Source of the DNA: Undibacterium umbellatum | Lineage (GTDB): Bacteria > Pseudomonadota > Gammaproteobacteria > Burkholderiales > Burkholderiaceae_D | Assembly (NCBI RefSeq): GCF_014284125.1 | Contig: NZ_JACOFX010000006.1 | Location: forward strand, 205,367 to 269,366 | Reading direction: 5' to 3' | Length of the DNA: 64,000 nucleotides | Part shown: one piece after another, positions 38,164 to 46,729 of the stretch | Layout of the letters: each line of letters opens with the position of its first letter | Position numbering within the stretch: position 1 is the first letter of the stretch | The notes under the pieces: generated by a model | The model's input: only the letters and a program-made list of their open reading frames with translations | Databases searched by the model: none | What the model was told of the DNA's origin: nothing | Program-made: the position numbers and the translations under genes

Positions 38164-38736
38164 ATGGAGACTACACATAACCCCCACGAGCTGATGACTG
38201 ATCAGGACCATCACATCACCGAAACGGTCAGGCGCGAGCGCGGGCGGCTGGGGAGTTTCATACGTAAGCGTGTGGCTGACGCCAGCGAAGCAGAAGATAT
38301 CTTGCAGGATGTATTGTATGAACTGGTAGAAGCTTATCGTTTGCCAGAGCCGATAGAGCAGGTTGGTGCGTGGCTGTTCAGGGTGGCGCGCAACCGCATC
38401 ATAGACCGCTTCCGCAAAAAGAAAGAAGTGGCCCTGCCTGAGGGAGAAGAGGGTAGTGATGATGAAGCCTGGCTGGATAAAGTATTGCCGTCCAGTGATG
38501 AAGGCCCGGAAGCAGCGTACGCACGCAATGTCATGCTGGAAGAATTGTACGAGGCCCTGGATGAATTGCCGGAAGAGCAGCGCGATGCCTTCATAGGCCA
38601 TGAAATCGAAGGCCTGAGTTTTAAAGAAATGTCTGCCGCTACCGGGCTGGGCATCAACACCTTGCTGGCGCGCAAACGCTATGCGGTCTTGCACTTGCGA
38701 ACCCGCCTGCAAGACTTACTGGAAGAATTTAATTGA
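38164..38736 (+). CDS. ECF-type RNA polymerase sigma factor
   Basis: 190 residues from the ATG at 38164 (AGGG upstream). Region 2 is seen in RLGSFIRKRVADASEAEDILQDVLYELVE and WLFRVARNRIIDRFRKKK; region 4 in LDELPEEQRDAFIGHEIEGLSFKEMSAATGLGINTLLARKRYAVLHLR. An acidic loop of about 30 residues lies between them. Its stop is one to four codons before the next start, so the sigma factor, a small His-rich membrane protein and a ferredoxin are one transcript. No classical anti-sigma (zinc-binding or FecR) follows; the membrane protein may fill that role. Confidence 0.9.
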   Translation: METTHNPHELMTDQDHHITETVRRERGRLGSFIRKRVADASEAEDILQDVLYELVEAYRLPEPIEQVGAWLFRVARNRIIDRFRKKKEVALPEGEEGSDDEAWLDKVLPSSDEGPEAAYARNVMLEELYEALDELPEEQRDAFIGHEIEGLSFKEMSAATGLGINTLLARKRYAVLHLRTRLQDLLEEFN

Positions 38737-38748
38737 ATGGAGCCTGAT

Positions 38749-39129
38749 ATGTTGATGAAATTCAGAGTATTAAAAATAATGGTATTGGCCGTTGCCGGTA
38801 TCAGTGCCTTGAGCTGGGTAGTCATGATGCTGTGGAACTGGCTCATGCCTGCTTTGTTTGTGGGTGTCCGCAGTATCGATTTTTTGCAGGCACTTGGGCT
38901 GCTGGTGCTGAGTAAAATCCTGTTCGGTGGGATGCGTGGACATGGCGGCTGGCACAAACATCATGACCACCATTGCCATCATCGTCGCTGGGAAAAGCTG
39001 ACACCCGAAGAGCGCGAAAAATTCAAGCATGGCTTGTTTGGCCGCAGAAAGCACAGGGATGGAGCGCATGGCCATGTTCAAGACAATAAATACAGTAACA
39101 AGCATGACAGCAATCAGGAGCAAGTCTGA
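38749..39129 (+). CDS. Small His-rich membrane protein paired with ECF sigma factor
   Basis: 126 residues from the ATG at 38749, chosen because GGAG lies seven bases ahead; another ATG is at 38737. Two membrane segments (about 8-30 and 40-58, the latter ending SKILFGGM) are followed by a soluble tail with HGGWHKHHDHHCHHRRWEKL and further basic stretches, an evident metal-binding site facing one side of the membrane. Related proteins sit beside ECF sigma genes in other proteobacteria and Bacteroidetes. A sensing or anti-sigma role is inference. Confidence 0.78.
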   Translation: MLMKFRVLKIMVLAVAGISALSWVVMMLWNWLMPALFVGVRSIDFLQALGLLVLSKILFGGMRGHGGWHKHHDHHCHHRRWEKLTPEEREKFKHGLFGRRKHRDGAHGHVQDNKYSNKHDSNQEQV

Positions 39130-39130
39130 G

Positions 39131-39427
39131 ATGCAATCGGCAAAAGAAGCCGCCTGCAAACAAGATGCAGGCGTGATCGTCCCTTTCGTCAACTTCAGCA
39201 AGTGTGAAGGCAAGGCCGATTGTGTGCCAGTTTGCCCGGAAAATGTGTTTGAAGTTCGTCGTATTGACGACAAGGATTACAAACAACTGAGCTGGCTGGC
39301 ACAGATCAAACTACGGGTGCATGGCATGCAGGTTGCCTATACACCGAGGGCAGACGCCTGCCAGGCTTGTGGCTTGTGTGTGTCAGCCTGTCCGGAAAAA
39401 GCCATCACCTTGCGGCGTTCAGAATGA
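39131..39427 (+). CDS. Ferredoxin with two Fe-S motifs, first motif incomplete
   Basis: 98 residues from the ATG at 39131 (GGAG 10 bases upstream). The second motif is complete, C77-x2-C80-x2-C83-x3-C87-P. The first is C25-x5-C31-x3-C35-P and lacks the second cysteine of a classical [4Fe-4S] motif, so it could hold a [3Fe-4S] cluster or use another ligand. A 40-residue spacer separates them. It is the third gene of the ECF sigma cluster, with the start two bases after the previous stop. The electron partner is unknown. Confidence 0.85.
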   Translation: MQSAKEAACKQDAGVIVPFVNFSKCEGKADCVPVCPENVFEVRRIDDKDYKQLSWLAQIKLRVHGMQVAYTPRADACQACGLCVSACPEKAITLRRSE

Positions 39428-39521
39428 GCCTATATGCGCTTGCGTAAGAGGCATACGAATGTTTTAAAATAGTCATTTTCGCCCACATCGTGGGTGCCTG
39501 TATCCCGCTAAAGGAGCATTG

Positions 39522-40007
39522 ATGACTATCGTAATTCGCGAAGCAAAGCCAGATGATCTTGAGGAAATCCTGCAATTGCGCATGCGCCTGTTTGAGAAGC
39601 TCGTCGATTTTAATCACGGCAAAGGCGTGGATGAAGACCTCTTGCAAGCAACGCGCACTTACTTCAATGATGCTTTCCAAAATGGATCTTGCAAAACCTG
39701 GGTAGCACAAGCTGATGGCCATATCGTCGCCAGTGGGTCGCTCGCGATCTTTGTGCGCCCGCCATATCCCGGCAATGTGGCAGGCAAGGACGCGTATTTG
39801 CTCAATATGTACACCCTGGCAGATTATCGCAAGCAAGGACTGGCAAGGAAGATATTGCAACAGGCAATGCAATACGCGCATGAGCACGGCTTCGCAAAGA
39901 TCTGGCTACATGCGACTGAAGACGGCCAAGCCCTGTATGCTTCCGAAGGCTTCGCACCATCCAGTCAGTACATGGAATGGGAAGTCAAGCCAGAGGTAGC
40001 AAGATGA
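39522..40007 (+). CDS. GNAT-family N-acetyltransferase
   Basis: 161 residues from the ATG at 39522, with AAGGAG at five bases. The GNAT fold is shown by TIVIREAKPDDLEEILQLRMRLFE, the acetyl-CoA loop DYRKQGLARKILQQAM (R-x-x-G-x-A), and the late HATEDGQALYASEGF. The substrate cannot be told. Its stop overlaps the start of the AraC gene (ATGA), so the two are translationally coupled, and the regulator may control this pair. Confidence 0.88.
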   Translation: MTIVIREAKPDDLEEILQLRMRLFEKLVDFNHGKGVDEDLLQATRTYFNDAFQNGSCKTWVAQADGHIVASGSLAIFVRPPYPGNVAGKDAYLLNMYTLADYRKQGLARKILQQAMQYAHEHGFAKIWLHATEDGQALYASEGFAPSSQYMEWEVKPEVAR

Positions 40008-40963
40008 GCGAGCTTCAACTGGGCAAGTCTTCCAAATCATCCCAATATCAATCGCATTACCAGGCTCGTATGCACAGGGTGCTGGAGCATATCGACCGTC
40101 ATCTCGATCAGCCACTTGATCTGGAAGTGCTGGCCGGGGTTGCGCATTTTTCCCCATTTCATTTTCATCGCCTGTTTGCCGCCTGGATGGGCGAGCGTCT
40201 TGGGGATTATGTGCGCCGCCGACGGCTGGAGGTGGCAGCATTTCGTTTGTTTGCACAGGCAGGCACTCCGGTACTGGACATTGCCCTGTCGGTCGGTTTT
40301 GGATCAGCAGAGGCTTTTACCAGAGCATTCAAGGACCGGTTTGCGTACACACCAGCCGCCTGGCGGAAGCATCAAGTAGAACTACACCGTGAAAATAGCA
40401 AGATTAATCAAGTCTTGAGCAAGAATGATCAGTTGCAATCTTATGCGTCCTTCCATAATGGGGTCTCTGCCAACTTGAAACAGGTCACCAGCATGGATGT
40501 CAAATTAATACGCAGGGCTACAACCAATATCGCCTATTTGCGCCACATAGGCCCGTATGGTGCACCAGTTGGCCAGTTTTGGGCAGATACTGTCTCACCT
40601 TGGATAGTCATGCATAATCTCTTCGGCAGGGCGCGTTATGGCATCAGCCATGATGACCCCAGTATTACCGATCCTGCACTATGCCGTTACGATGCCGCTG
40701 TTGAACTGCCAGAAGATGCTGACATTCCAGGCCATGCCTTGCAGACCAGCATACCGGGCGGTGAATACGCAGCCCTCAGTTTTAAGGGGAAAAACGCAGA
40801 GATAGGCGCCGCCTGGACAGCGATCTTGCGTGACTGGCTACCTTCCAGCGGCTATCAAGTCGATGCCCGGCCTTGCTTTGAATATTATTCAGCTAACGCT
40901 TGCTTTGATCCCGAAACAGGCATCTTTGATTGCGACATCTGCATCCCTGTCGTTCCCCTCTGA
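40004..40963 (+). CDS. AraC-family regulator with C-terminal GyrI-like effector domain
   Basis: 319 residues from the ATG at 40004 inside the upstream gene's last codons. The N-terminal AraC double helix-turn-helix is at about 20-120 (DLEVLAGVAHFSPFHFHRLFAAWMGE; VLDIALSVGFGSAEAFTRAFKDRF). A linker leads to a GyrI-like small-molecule-binding domain (about 165-319; NIAYLRHIGPYG, PGGEYAALSFKG). This layout is that of Rob/SoxS-related drug-sensing activators. It is coupled to the GNAT gene. Confidence 0.9.
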   Translation: MSELQLGKSSKSSQYQSHYQARMHRVLEHIDRHLDQPLDLEVLAGVAHFSPFHFHRLFAAWMGERLGDYVRRRRLEVAAFRLFAQAGTPVLDIALSVGFGSAEAFTRAFKDRFAYTPAAWRKHQVELHRENSKINQVLSKNDQLQSYASFHNGVSANLKQVTSMDVKLIRRATTNIAYLRHIGPYGAPVGQFWADTVSPWIVMHNLFGRARYGISHDDPSITDPALCRYDAAVELPEDADIPGHALQTSIPGGEYAALSFKGKNAEIGAAWTAILRDWLPSSGYQVDARPCFEYYSANACFDPETGIFDCDICIPVVPL

Positions 40964-41064
40964 GCAGACAGTTGCTGCTTTAAGTCATTTTGATGCAGGC
41001 ATGGGCGCTGGCACTCGCTGCGCCATTGTATGCTTGCGCCCATCATTTTTTGCGAGTTGTATCC

Positions 41065-42162
41065 ATGATTTCATTTGCTCGTCATATTCTTGTTTCTTTC
41101 AGTTTGTTCGCTTTGGCAAACTGTGCCGTGTCTGCAGAGACAGCACCCAGACCCCATCGGGTAGGAATGCAGATGCTTCATTATGAAGATGCCAGTCGCC
41201 TGGATTGGGCTGGCAGCAAGGCGCGCCCACTGGCGACCACGATCTGGTATCCGGCGCAAGCAGGTGCTGTAGAAAAAAATTGGAATGTAGCTATCTTTAA
41301 AGCAGGTTCCAATGCCATGGGCGCGGCTTTATCCACGGCACCACAAAAACTGCCCTTGATTTTGCTATCCCACGGCACAGGTGGGTCAGCTGCTTCCATG
41401 GCCTGGCTGGCAGAAAGTCTTGCTGCACACGGATACATTGTGGCCGCTGTCAATCATCATGGCAACACTGGCTATGAAGACAAGACTCGTCTGGAAGGTT
41501 TCGTGGTGTGGTGGGACAGACCAAAGGATCTCTCCATCCTGATAGATAAGCTGATGGCTGACCCTGTTTTTGGCAGCAGAATAAATGCCCGGCGCATTGC
41601 TGTAGCTGGTTTCTCCATAGGTGGGTACACCGCGCTGGCGAGTGTGGGAGGCCGTATCAGTTATGCGCAATGGGAAGAGTTTTGCGGTAAAAATGGCAGC
41701 AATCCTAATTGCAAGCTGCCGCCAGAGGCCAAGTTCAGCCAAGCAGAATTACAGACCCTGCTCAAGGAAAACCAGCGCGTCAAGGATGCCATCGCAGTTT
41801 CTGGTGCATCTTACAGTGATGTCCGCATACGCGCCGCATATTCCATTGCCCCGGTAATGGGCAGGGTAATGACAAAAGACAGCATGACCGACATCAGGGT
41901 GCCAGTGCGCATTGTGGTGGGGGCTGATGACGATCAGGCCATACCAGAGTTCAATGCCCAGGTTTATGCGGCAAACATAACTGGTAGTACGATACAGATA
42001 CTGCCTGCAGTCACGCACTATAGTTTTTTGGCTGAGTGCAATACGCTGGGTAAAATTGTGGCCAGCCAGGTTTGTGTTGACCCGGCAGGAGTGGATCGCT
42101 CGGTAATACACCGGCAAGTGGCGGCAGATGCACTGAAATTCTTTGCCGACAATCTGCGTTGA
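41065..42162 (+). CDS. Exported alpha/beta hydrolase (PAF-acetylhydrolase/dienelactone hydrolase-like)
   Basis: 365 residues from the ATG at 41065, which yields a signal peptide (ISFARHILVSFSLFALANCAVSA); an open frame starts 25 codons earlier. Catalytic marks: ILLSHGTGGSA for the oxyanion hole, GFSIGG with nucleophile Ser184, VVGADDDQAIP with the likely acidic residue, and AVTHYSFLAEC with the catalytic His. It is related in fold to the hydrolase at 7726-9312 but lacks TPRs. Substrate unknown. Confidence 0.82.
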   Translation: MISFARHILVSFSLFALANCAVSAETAPRPHRVGMQMLHYEDASRLDWAGSKARPLATTIWYPAQAGAVEKNWNVAIFKAGSNAMGAALSTAPQKLPLILLSHGTGGSAASMAWLAESLAAHGYIVAAVNHHGNTGYEDKTRLEGFVVWWDRPKDLSILIDKLMADPVFGSRINARRIAVAGFSIGGYTALASVGGRISYAQWEEFCGKNGSNPNCKLPPEAKFSQAELQTLLKENQRVKDAIAVSGASYSDVRIRAAYSIAPVMGRVMTKDSMTDIRVPVRIVVGADDDQAIPEFNAQVYAANITGSTIQILPAVTHYSFLAECNTLGKIVASQVCVDPAGVDRSVIHRQVAADALKFFADNLR

Positions 42163-42248
42163 GAAAGTCCGCTTCAAGCAGGATAGCAAGCTGCGCCCTT
42201 GTTACAGCCGAGCGCAACGAATCTATCACGCAAGATGGTGCTCAGAAA

Positions 42249-43967
42249 TTACGTATGCGTAAGCTTGCTGTCGCCAGCAGGATGAAAGCGATTAAGTATG
42301 TGACTGGACATACCTTTTGCCAGCTCTTCTTCGCCATAGAAGACATCGCCAATTTCCTCCTTGCGCAACATGATTGATTCATCCTCGCTATGCGTGCGCA
42401 GCAAAATCTCGATGGTGGGATTCAGCGTCCTGGCAGTGTCTGCCATATGCCTCACATTCAAGGTATCTGGCGTGGCAATGACCAGCATGGCAGCTTTTGC
42501 TATATGCGCCTGTATCAAGACAGCTGGGTCAGCCGCATTGCCGGACACAGCGGCTATACCTAGTTTGCGCATGTCTTCGACGATCTCACGATTTTGTTCA
42601 GCGATGACATAGGGGATTCCCCCTTCATCCATGGCCTGTGCAATACGGCGGCCAACCCTGCCATAGCCAATCAGAACTACCTGGCCTTCCAGATATTTTC
42701 TATCCGTACTCATAGGCAATTCGGCATACGGGTCTTGTCGCTGGTCGAGTTCTCGCGCCAGGTCAGAATGTGACAAGGCCCATTTTCTGATTGGCTCTAT
42801 CAGCGTAAATAGAAAAGAATTCAATGCTATCGAGATCAGCACACCTGAAAGTATCAAGCTCATGCCCTCTTGCGGCAGCAAGCCCAGTGACAAGCCCAAA
42901 CCTGCCAGGATGATGGAAAACTCACCGATTTGCCCCAGGCTGGCTCCAATAGAAAGCGCCGTATTGAGGGGGTAGCGCAAAATGATAACCAGCGCCGATG
43001 CTGTGAAAAAATTGCCCAGGATGATAATGGCAACGACACACAGTACACGCAGAGGTTGTGCCAGCAAAATGTTAGGATCAAACACCATGCCTACCGATAC
43101 AAAAAACAGGACTGAAAACGCATCCCGTAAAGGCAGCGATTCTTCTGCCGCGCGATGGCTGAATTCAGATTCGCGCATCACGGTCCCTGCAAAGAATGCA
43201 CCCAGCGCAAAAGACACACTGAATACTAGCGAAGCACCATACGCAATACCAATAGCGGACGCCACTACCGACAGCGTGAATAATTCCCGCGAGCCAGTGC
43301 GCGCCACTTGCCATAACATCCAGGGTAAGGCACGACGACCAACCACCAGCATCAAGACAATAAATGCGGTTACCTGCAGCAAGGTCTTGCCTATGGTGAT
43401 CCATAACGGTGTCGAATTTGCAACAGCTGCTGTTGTGCTTCCTAACACGCCCGCCAGTGGGGGTAGCAAAACCAGCACCATCACCGTGACCAGATCCTGC
43501 ACCACCAGCCAGCCTATTGCGATGCGGCCATTCATGGTGCTTAGCATGTTGCGTGCTTCCAGTGATTTCAGCAGCACGACCGTACTGGCGCAGGCCAGTG
43601 ACAATCCAAAAATCAATGACCCACCAATGCTCCAGGCCCACCAAGAGGCAATTGCCATGCCCACCGCCGTGGTTACACCCATTTGCAAAACGGCACCAGG
43701 AATGGCAATCCGCCTCACTGCCAAAAGATCACTAGGCGAAAAATGTAAACCAACGCCAAACATCAGCAGCATCACACCTATCTCTGACAACTGGGATGCG
43801 ATATGCACATCCGCTACAAAACCGGGTGTTGCGGGGCCTATCATGATGCCTGCAAATAAATAGCCAACCAGGGCGGGGATCTTGATTTTTTCGGCAATGA
43901 AACCGAAGGCGAGTGCTCCGGCAAATGCGGCAGCAACAGTCGTGATTAAAGAAATGTTGTGGTCCAT
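42249..43967 (-). CDS. CPA2-family cation:proton antiporter with TrkA-N domain (YbaL/KefB-like)
   Basis: 572 residues from the ATG at 43967 (GGGAG ahead). Twelve or so membrane segments (KIPALVGYLFAGIMIGP, FGLSLACASTVVLLKSLE, SFALGAFFAGTVMRESEFSH) are followed by a C-terminal nucleotide-binding TrkA-N fold (VVLIGYGRVGRRIAQAMDEGG). Such proteins exchange K+ or Na+ for protons under control of the cytosolic domain. The order of segments and the domain fit YbaL more than KefC, as no KefF/KefG partner is adjacent. No other gene is on this transcript. Confidence 0.9.
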   Translation of the reverse strand: MDHNISLITTVAAAFAGALAFGFIAEKIKIPALVGYLFAGIMIGPATPGFVADVHIASQLSEIGVMLLMFGVGLHFSPSDLLAVRRIAIPGAVLQMGVTTAVGMAIASWWAWSIGGSLIFGLSLACASTVVLLKSLEARNMLSTMNGRIAIGWLVVQDLVTVMVLVLLPPLAGVLGSTTAAVANSTPLWITIGKTLLQVTAFIVLMLVVGRRALPWMLWQVARTGSRELFTLSVVASAIGIAYGASLVFSVSFALGAFFAGTVMRESEFSHRAAEESLPLRDAFSVLFFVSVGMVFDPNILLAQPLRVLCVVAIIILGNFFTASALVIILRYPLNTALSIGASLGQIGEFSIILAGLGLSLGLLPQEGMSLILSGVLISIALNSFLFTLIEPIRKWALSHSDLARELDQRQDPYAELPMSTDRKYLEGQVVLIGYGRVGRRIAQAMDEGGIPYVIAEQNREIVEDMRKLGIAAVSGNAADPAVLIQAHIAKAAMLVIATPDTLNVRHMADTARTLNPTIEILLRTHSEDESIMLRKEEIGDVFYGEEELAKGMSSHILNRFHPAGDSKLTHT

Positions 43968-44190
43968 TCGGCTCCCTAAATTTAAGCGACACTTGTCATC
44001 TTCACGTATAACATTAAAGTGCCGTCCGCACATCAATGATGTTCAGCTCTTTTTTAGGGAGGAGAGTTGCCAGGGATAATTATCAAGATACCTGCAAGCA
44101 TTTCTCTGGATACTGATTTCTTATGTTATGTTGCCGCATGCAAATGAAAAAAAATAGGCATTTTTCTGCGCTAACACATAATCGCTCACC

Positions 44191-44616
44191 ATGACTACTG
44201 CATACCATTTCACTTTTGAAGAGCATTGGCGCAGCCCGCTTGCTTACTGGGTCCATCTTCCCGTAACAGGCAAGCCAGATGCCTGGGAGCCGCCCTTGCC
44301 GCCTTATATTCCGCATAAGGGCTATGTCTTTCTGCATGTGGAGTTTGAGAAGCATGAACTGATCTTCAGCTCCCCGGCGCAGCTTGATCACTTTATCTCC
44401 GTGCTATCAAACAAGCCACTGCCGACCACAAGGCACCTGTCATCTCTGCGCAATGCACCTGTAGGCCCGAACGGCCACTGGCTGAGCCGCTTGCCCGCCT
44501 CCTTGAAAGCGCCACGCAAGCGCGTCAAACTTGTGCAGGTCATGCAAACCTTGCGGCCAGAGGTCGTCAAGGAAGATATGCCGCATCAATTTGACTGGAC
44601 TGAAACTGGGTCGTGA
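44191..44616 (+). CDS. Conserved hypothetical protein
   Basis: 141 residues, soluble, no signal or membrane segment. It is rich in Pro, His and aromatic residues (HWRSPLAYWVHLPVTG, PPYIPHKGYVFLHVEFEKHELIFSS), with a basic end (KAPRKRVKLVQVM). I do not recognise a named family. The composition and codon use look coding. It is a single gene between the antiporter and the prophage scrap; nothing nearby hints at function. Confidence 0.6.
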   Translation: MTTAYHFTFEEHWRSPLAYWVHLPVTGKPDAWEPPLPPYIPHKGYVFLHVEFEKHELIFSSPAQLDHFISVLSNKPLPTTRHLSSLRNAPVGPNGHWLSRLPASLKAPRKRVKLVQVMQTLRPEVVKEDMPHQFDWTETGS

Positions 44617-44833
44617 AGGGTTGTAATGATGGACGCATTCCTGGACTCGTCAATCAGCTGGCAAGGCCGTAGCAGTCAGGCAATGCATAAAATTGCAATC
44701 GTTCGACCTGGAGTATGCATGTTGCCCCATCTTTCCATTCAAACCAATTTAGCTTCTGTTGCACTTCTTATTTGAACTCGCGCAACCTAAAAGAGTAGTC
44801 GAGAATTGACAATTTTAATTTGTGAATCTTTTT

Positions 44834-45130
44834 CTAAAAATCCTTAAAAATCTTTGTGATCAGGTCGGACTCGACTTGCTCTGGGGTAAGCAAATATCTA
44901 TTTGCATAAATCACCTCACCCCCAATCGCCACAATCCTATCCCGTAGACCATATTGATGCACCCGCGCAATACGGGCTACGTGGCTATAGAAACCCACTT
45001 CCAGCCCGTTGCCGTCTGCCTTTGCCTTGAGGTGGGTGTTTGTCCTTAGCTTGTTGAACATGCTGGCTTTTGCTTTTTGATGCGCCCCTGTTTGCCGTGC
45101 AGGTCTTGGGCGAGAGTGAAAGGCAATACA
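44834..45130 (-). pseudogene. P2 gpS-like phage virion morphogenesis protein, C-terminal fragment (copy 1)
   Basis: A 75-codon frame from 45061 encodes the end of a phage tail completion protein (HLKAKADGNGLEVGFY, RIARVHQYGLRDR). Upstream, another frame carries HGKQGRIKKQK, which in the second copy (45604 on) is in frame; here one A is missing from a run, so the gene is frameshifted as well as cut. Nothing else of the 5' part remains beyond about 45130. It is a relic of a tail-assembly gene. Confidence 0.75.
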
Positions 45131-45151
45131 GCATGTGGATGGAGTAGCTCT

Positions 45152-45379
45152 CTACGCAAATTCCCTGTAGCGATATAACCTGTGATCAGCGCGCTGTTCA
45201 AGTCCATCTGGCAACCAGCCTCTTTCGAGGATTCTATCGGTGATCAACGCCATGTTTATGCCGATGGGATCAAGTAGCGATTGGTGAACGGCTAGCATAA
45301 AATCTTTGGGGGAACCATCGAAGGCTGCGACGAGGGCGAGAGCTTCGTCAACAGTGCGAGTTGGAATGATTTCGATCAT
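45152..45379 (-). CDS. Small hypothetical protein between gpS remnants
   Basis: 75 residues (MIEIIPTRTVDEALALVAAFDG..., ending DHRLYRYREFA). The composition is that of a real soluble helical protein (LITDRILERGWLPDG), but there is no good ribosome site and no family I recognise. It sits between the two gpS fragments on the same strand and might be prophage cargo, or a resident gene that the phage or recombination inserted around. Confidence 0.5.
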   Translation of the reverse strand: MIEIIPTRTVDEALALVAAFDGSPKDFMLAVHQSLLDPIGINMALITDRILERGWLPDGLEQRADHRLYRYREFA

Positions 45380-45603
45380 GTCGTATAAGGTATTTAAATT
45401 TTAGAAATGTTCAAGTAACCGATAACGCAAAAGCAGGCGTTTCGATTTCTGTGGAAACCGTGATGATACCTTTATCAAATCTGTTATGTATCGCAAATCG
45501 TTGGGATTACAGGATCGACAAACATGGCATGAGAAATCTTTGTTATTCTACTGTTGACATTAAGCGCTTTGTACTATTTCAACACAATGCCGATTAGATG
45601 AGG

Positions 45604-46058
45604 TTAGTCATGCAGCCAGTTTCCAATTACTTCAAGATTTAGCTGATCCAGCCCTAAAACCCGCCTCTGTTCATATTGAACATCACCGCCTCCCGCCACA
45701 ACCCTATCCCGTAGCCCATATTGATGGACCCGCGCAATACGGGCTACGCGGCCATAGAATCCCACTTCCAGCCCGTTGCCGTCTGGCTTTGCCTTTAGGT
45801 GGGTGTTTGTGCGCAGCTTGTTGAACATGCAGGCTTTTTGCTTCTTGATGCGGCCTTGTTTGCCCCGGATGTTTTTGCGTTGCTTGTGCGGTGCGTAGGG
45901 GAGGGGGCGTCGGGGTTTTGTTAAGCCTGGATGCGGGTTTGTTGCTGGCGGCGCAGGTCTTGCGTTAGCTGGCTGGTTAATTTGCGACGGGCGGCGGGGT
46001 CTAGTTTGGCCAGCGGGGTGCTGGCCCATGTCTCCAGCGTGGTGAGGTCGTCTTGCAT
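45604..46058 (-). pseudogene. P2 gpS-like virion morphogenesis protein, broken (copy 2)
   Basis: The gene starts at ATG 46058 (QDDLTTLETWAS, then PAARRKLTSQLTQDLRRQQ) and the frame meets a TAA at about codon 46. Beyond that the frame has to shift by one base inside a C-rich run before PYAPHKQRKNIRGKQGRIKK and the normal C-terminus (RIARVHQYGLRDRVV) resume. So there is one nonsense change and one frameshift. gpS-type proteins complete the tail in P2-like phages. The start overlaps the gpR stop (TAATG), the normal phage arrangement. Confidence 0.8.
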
Positions 46059-46445
46059 TATGTAGGTGGGATGGGTTGTACCTGCCACTCGGCCAGCAGG
46101 TTGGTGCCGTTGTAGAGTTGCCACCAGGGGGGCGGTGTAGTCTGGGGTGGGGGGGGGCTTCGCCTGCGTGGGTGATGTCTAGCCGGGTGCTGGTTTGTTT
46201 GACGATGACGCGCTCGGTTAAGTCTATCTCCAGGCTGATGTCGACGCTGTTGTGGTTATTGAAGTCAATCATGAAGCGTATGCCTTTGGCTTTGTCGTCG
46301 TTGCCGAGGAGGTCCGCCTGGTGGGTTGTCAGCCAATCGAGCAGGGGGGCGATGAGGGCGTCTTCTTCACCGCTGTAGTCGGCGGAGGTGAGGTGTGAGT
46401 GATTTAAATAAGCGTGATTTTGTGATTTTTGATTTTGGCGTGATT
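46058..46445 (-). pseudogene. P2 gpR-like tail completion protein, 3' remnant
   Basis: A frame without start, from about 46445, reads EDALIAPLLDWLTTHQ, IDFNNHNSVDISLEIDLTERV and STRLDITHAGEA. Then a nine-base G run on the plus strand (46149-46157) breaks the frame. After it another frame gives PWWQLYNGTNLLAEWQVQPI and a stop overlapping the gpS start. This matches the gpR tail completion protein. The 5' third is gone. The homopolymer break could be a real mutation or a sequencing slip. Confidence 0.7.
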
Positions 46446-46484
46446 GCGCAGATTATTTCCAACACTTTTTTGTCGGCATCAAGT

Positions 46485-46526
46485 GAGTCAAAAACAAAAA
46501 GCCCTTGGAATCATCCAAGGGCTTTT
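46485..46526 (-). terminator. Terminator downstream of tRNA-Ser
   Basis: The stem aaaagcccttgga (46497-46509) pairs with its complement (46514-46526), followed on the minus strand by TTTTTGTTTTTG. It ends the tRNA transcript eight bases beyond the CCA. Confidence 0.85.
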
Positions 46527-46533
46527 ATATTCA

Positions 46534-46623
46534 TGGCGGAGAAGGGGGGATTCGAACCCCCGGTAGGGATAAACCTACGCACGCTTTCCAGGCGTGTGAC
46601 TTAAACCACTCATCCACCTCTCC
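46534..46623 (-). tRNA. tRNA-Ser (anticodon GGA)
   Basis: 90 bases on the minus strand. The acceptor GGAGAGG pairs with CTTCTCC, the CCA end is encoded, and the anticodon loop is CTGGAAA between CACGC and GCGTG, giving GGA. The long class II variable arm (with CGTAGG...CCTACC) and the GGTTCGAATCC T-loop are present. The P2-like remnant lies just past its 3' end, as expected for integration into a tRNA gene. Confidence 0.95.
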
Positions 46624-46729
46624 TGCTTTCGCTCTAACTTGCCGTAACAGCGAAGTCCGCTATTCTAGCAAAGCAAACTTCATTATGGAAGCTTTTTCTT
46701 GTTTTTTGTAAATCTTGCTATGGATTAAG

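Noticed and set aside
44617..44833. Left attachment copy of the tRNA-Ser 3' end
   Set aside because: I looked for a duplicate of the tRNA 3' end left of the phage scrap and saw none, so no att site is annotated.
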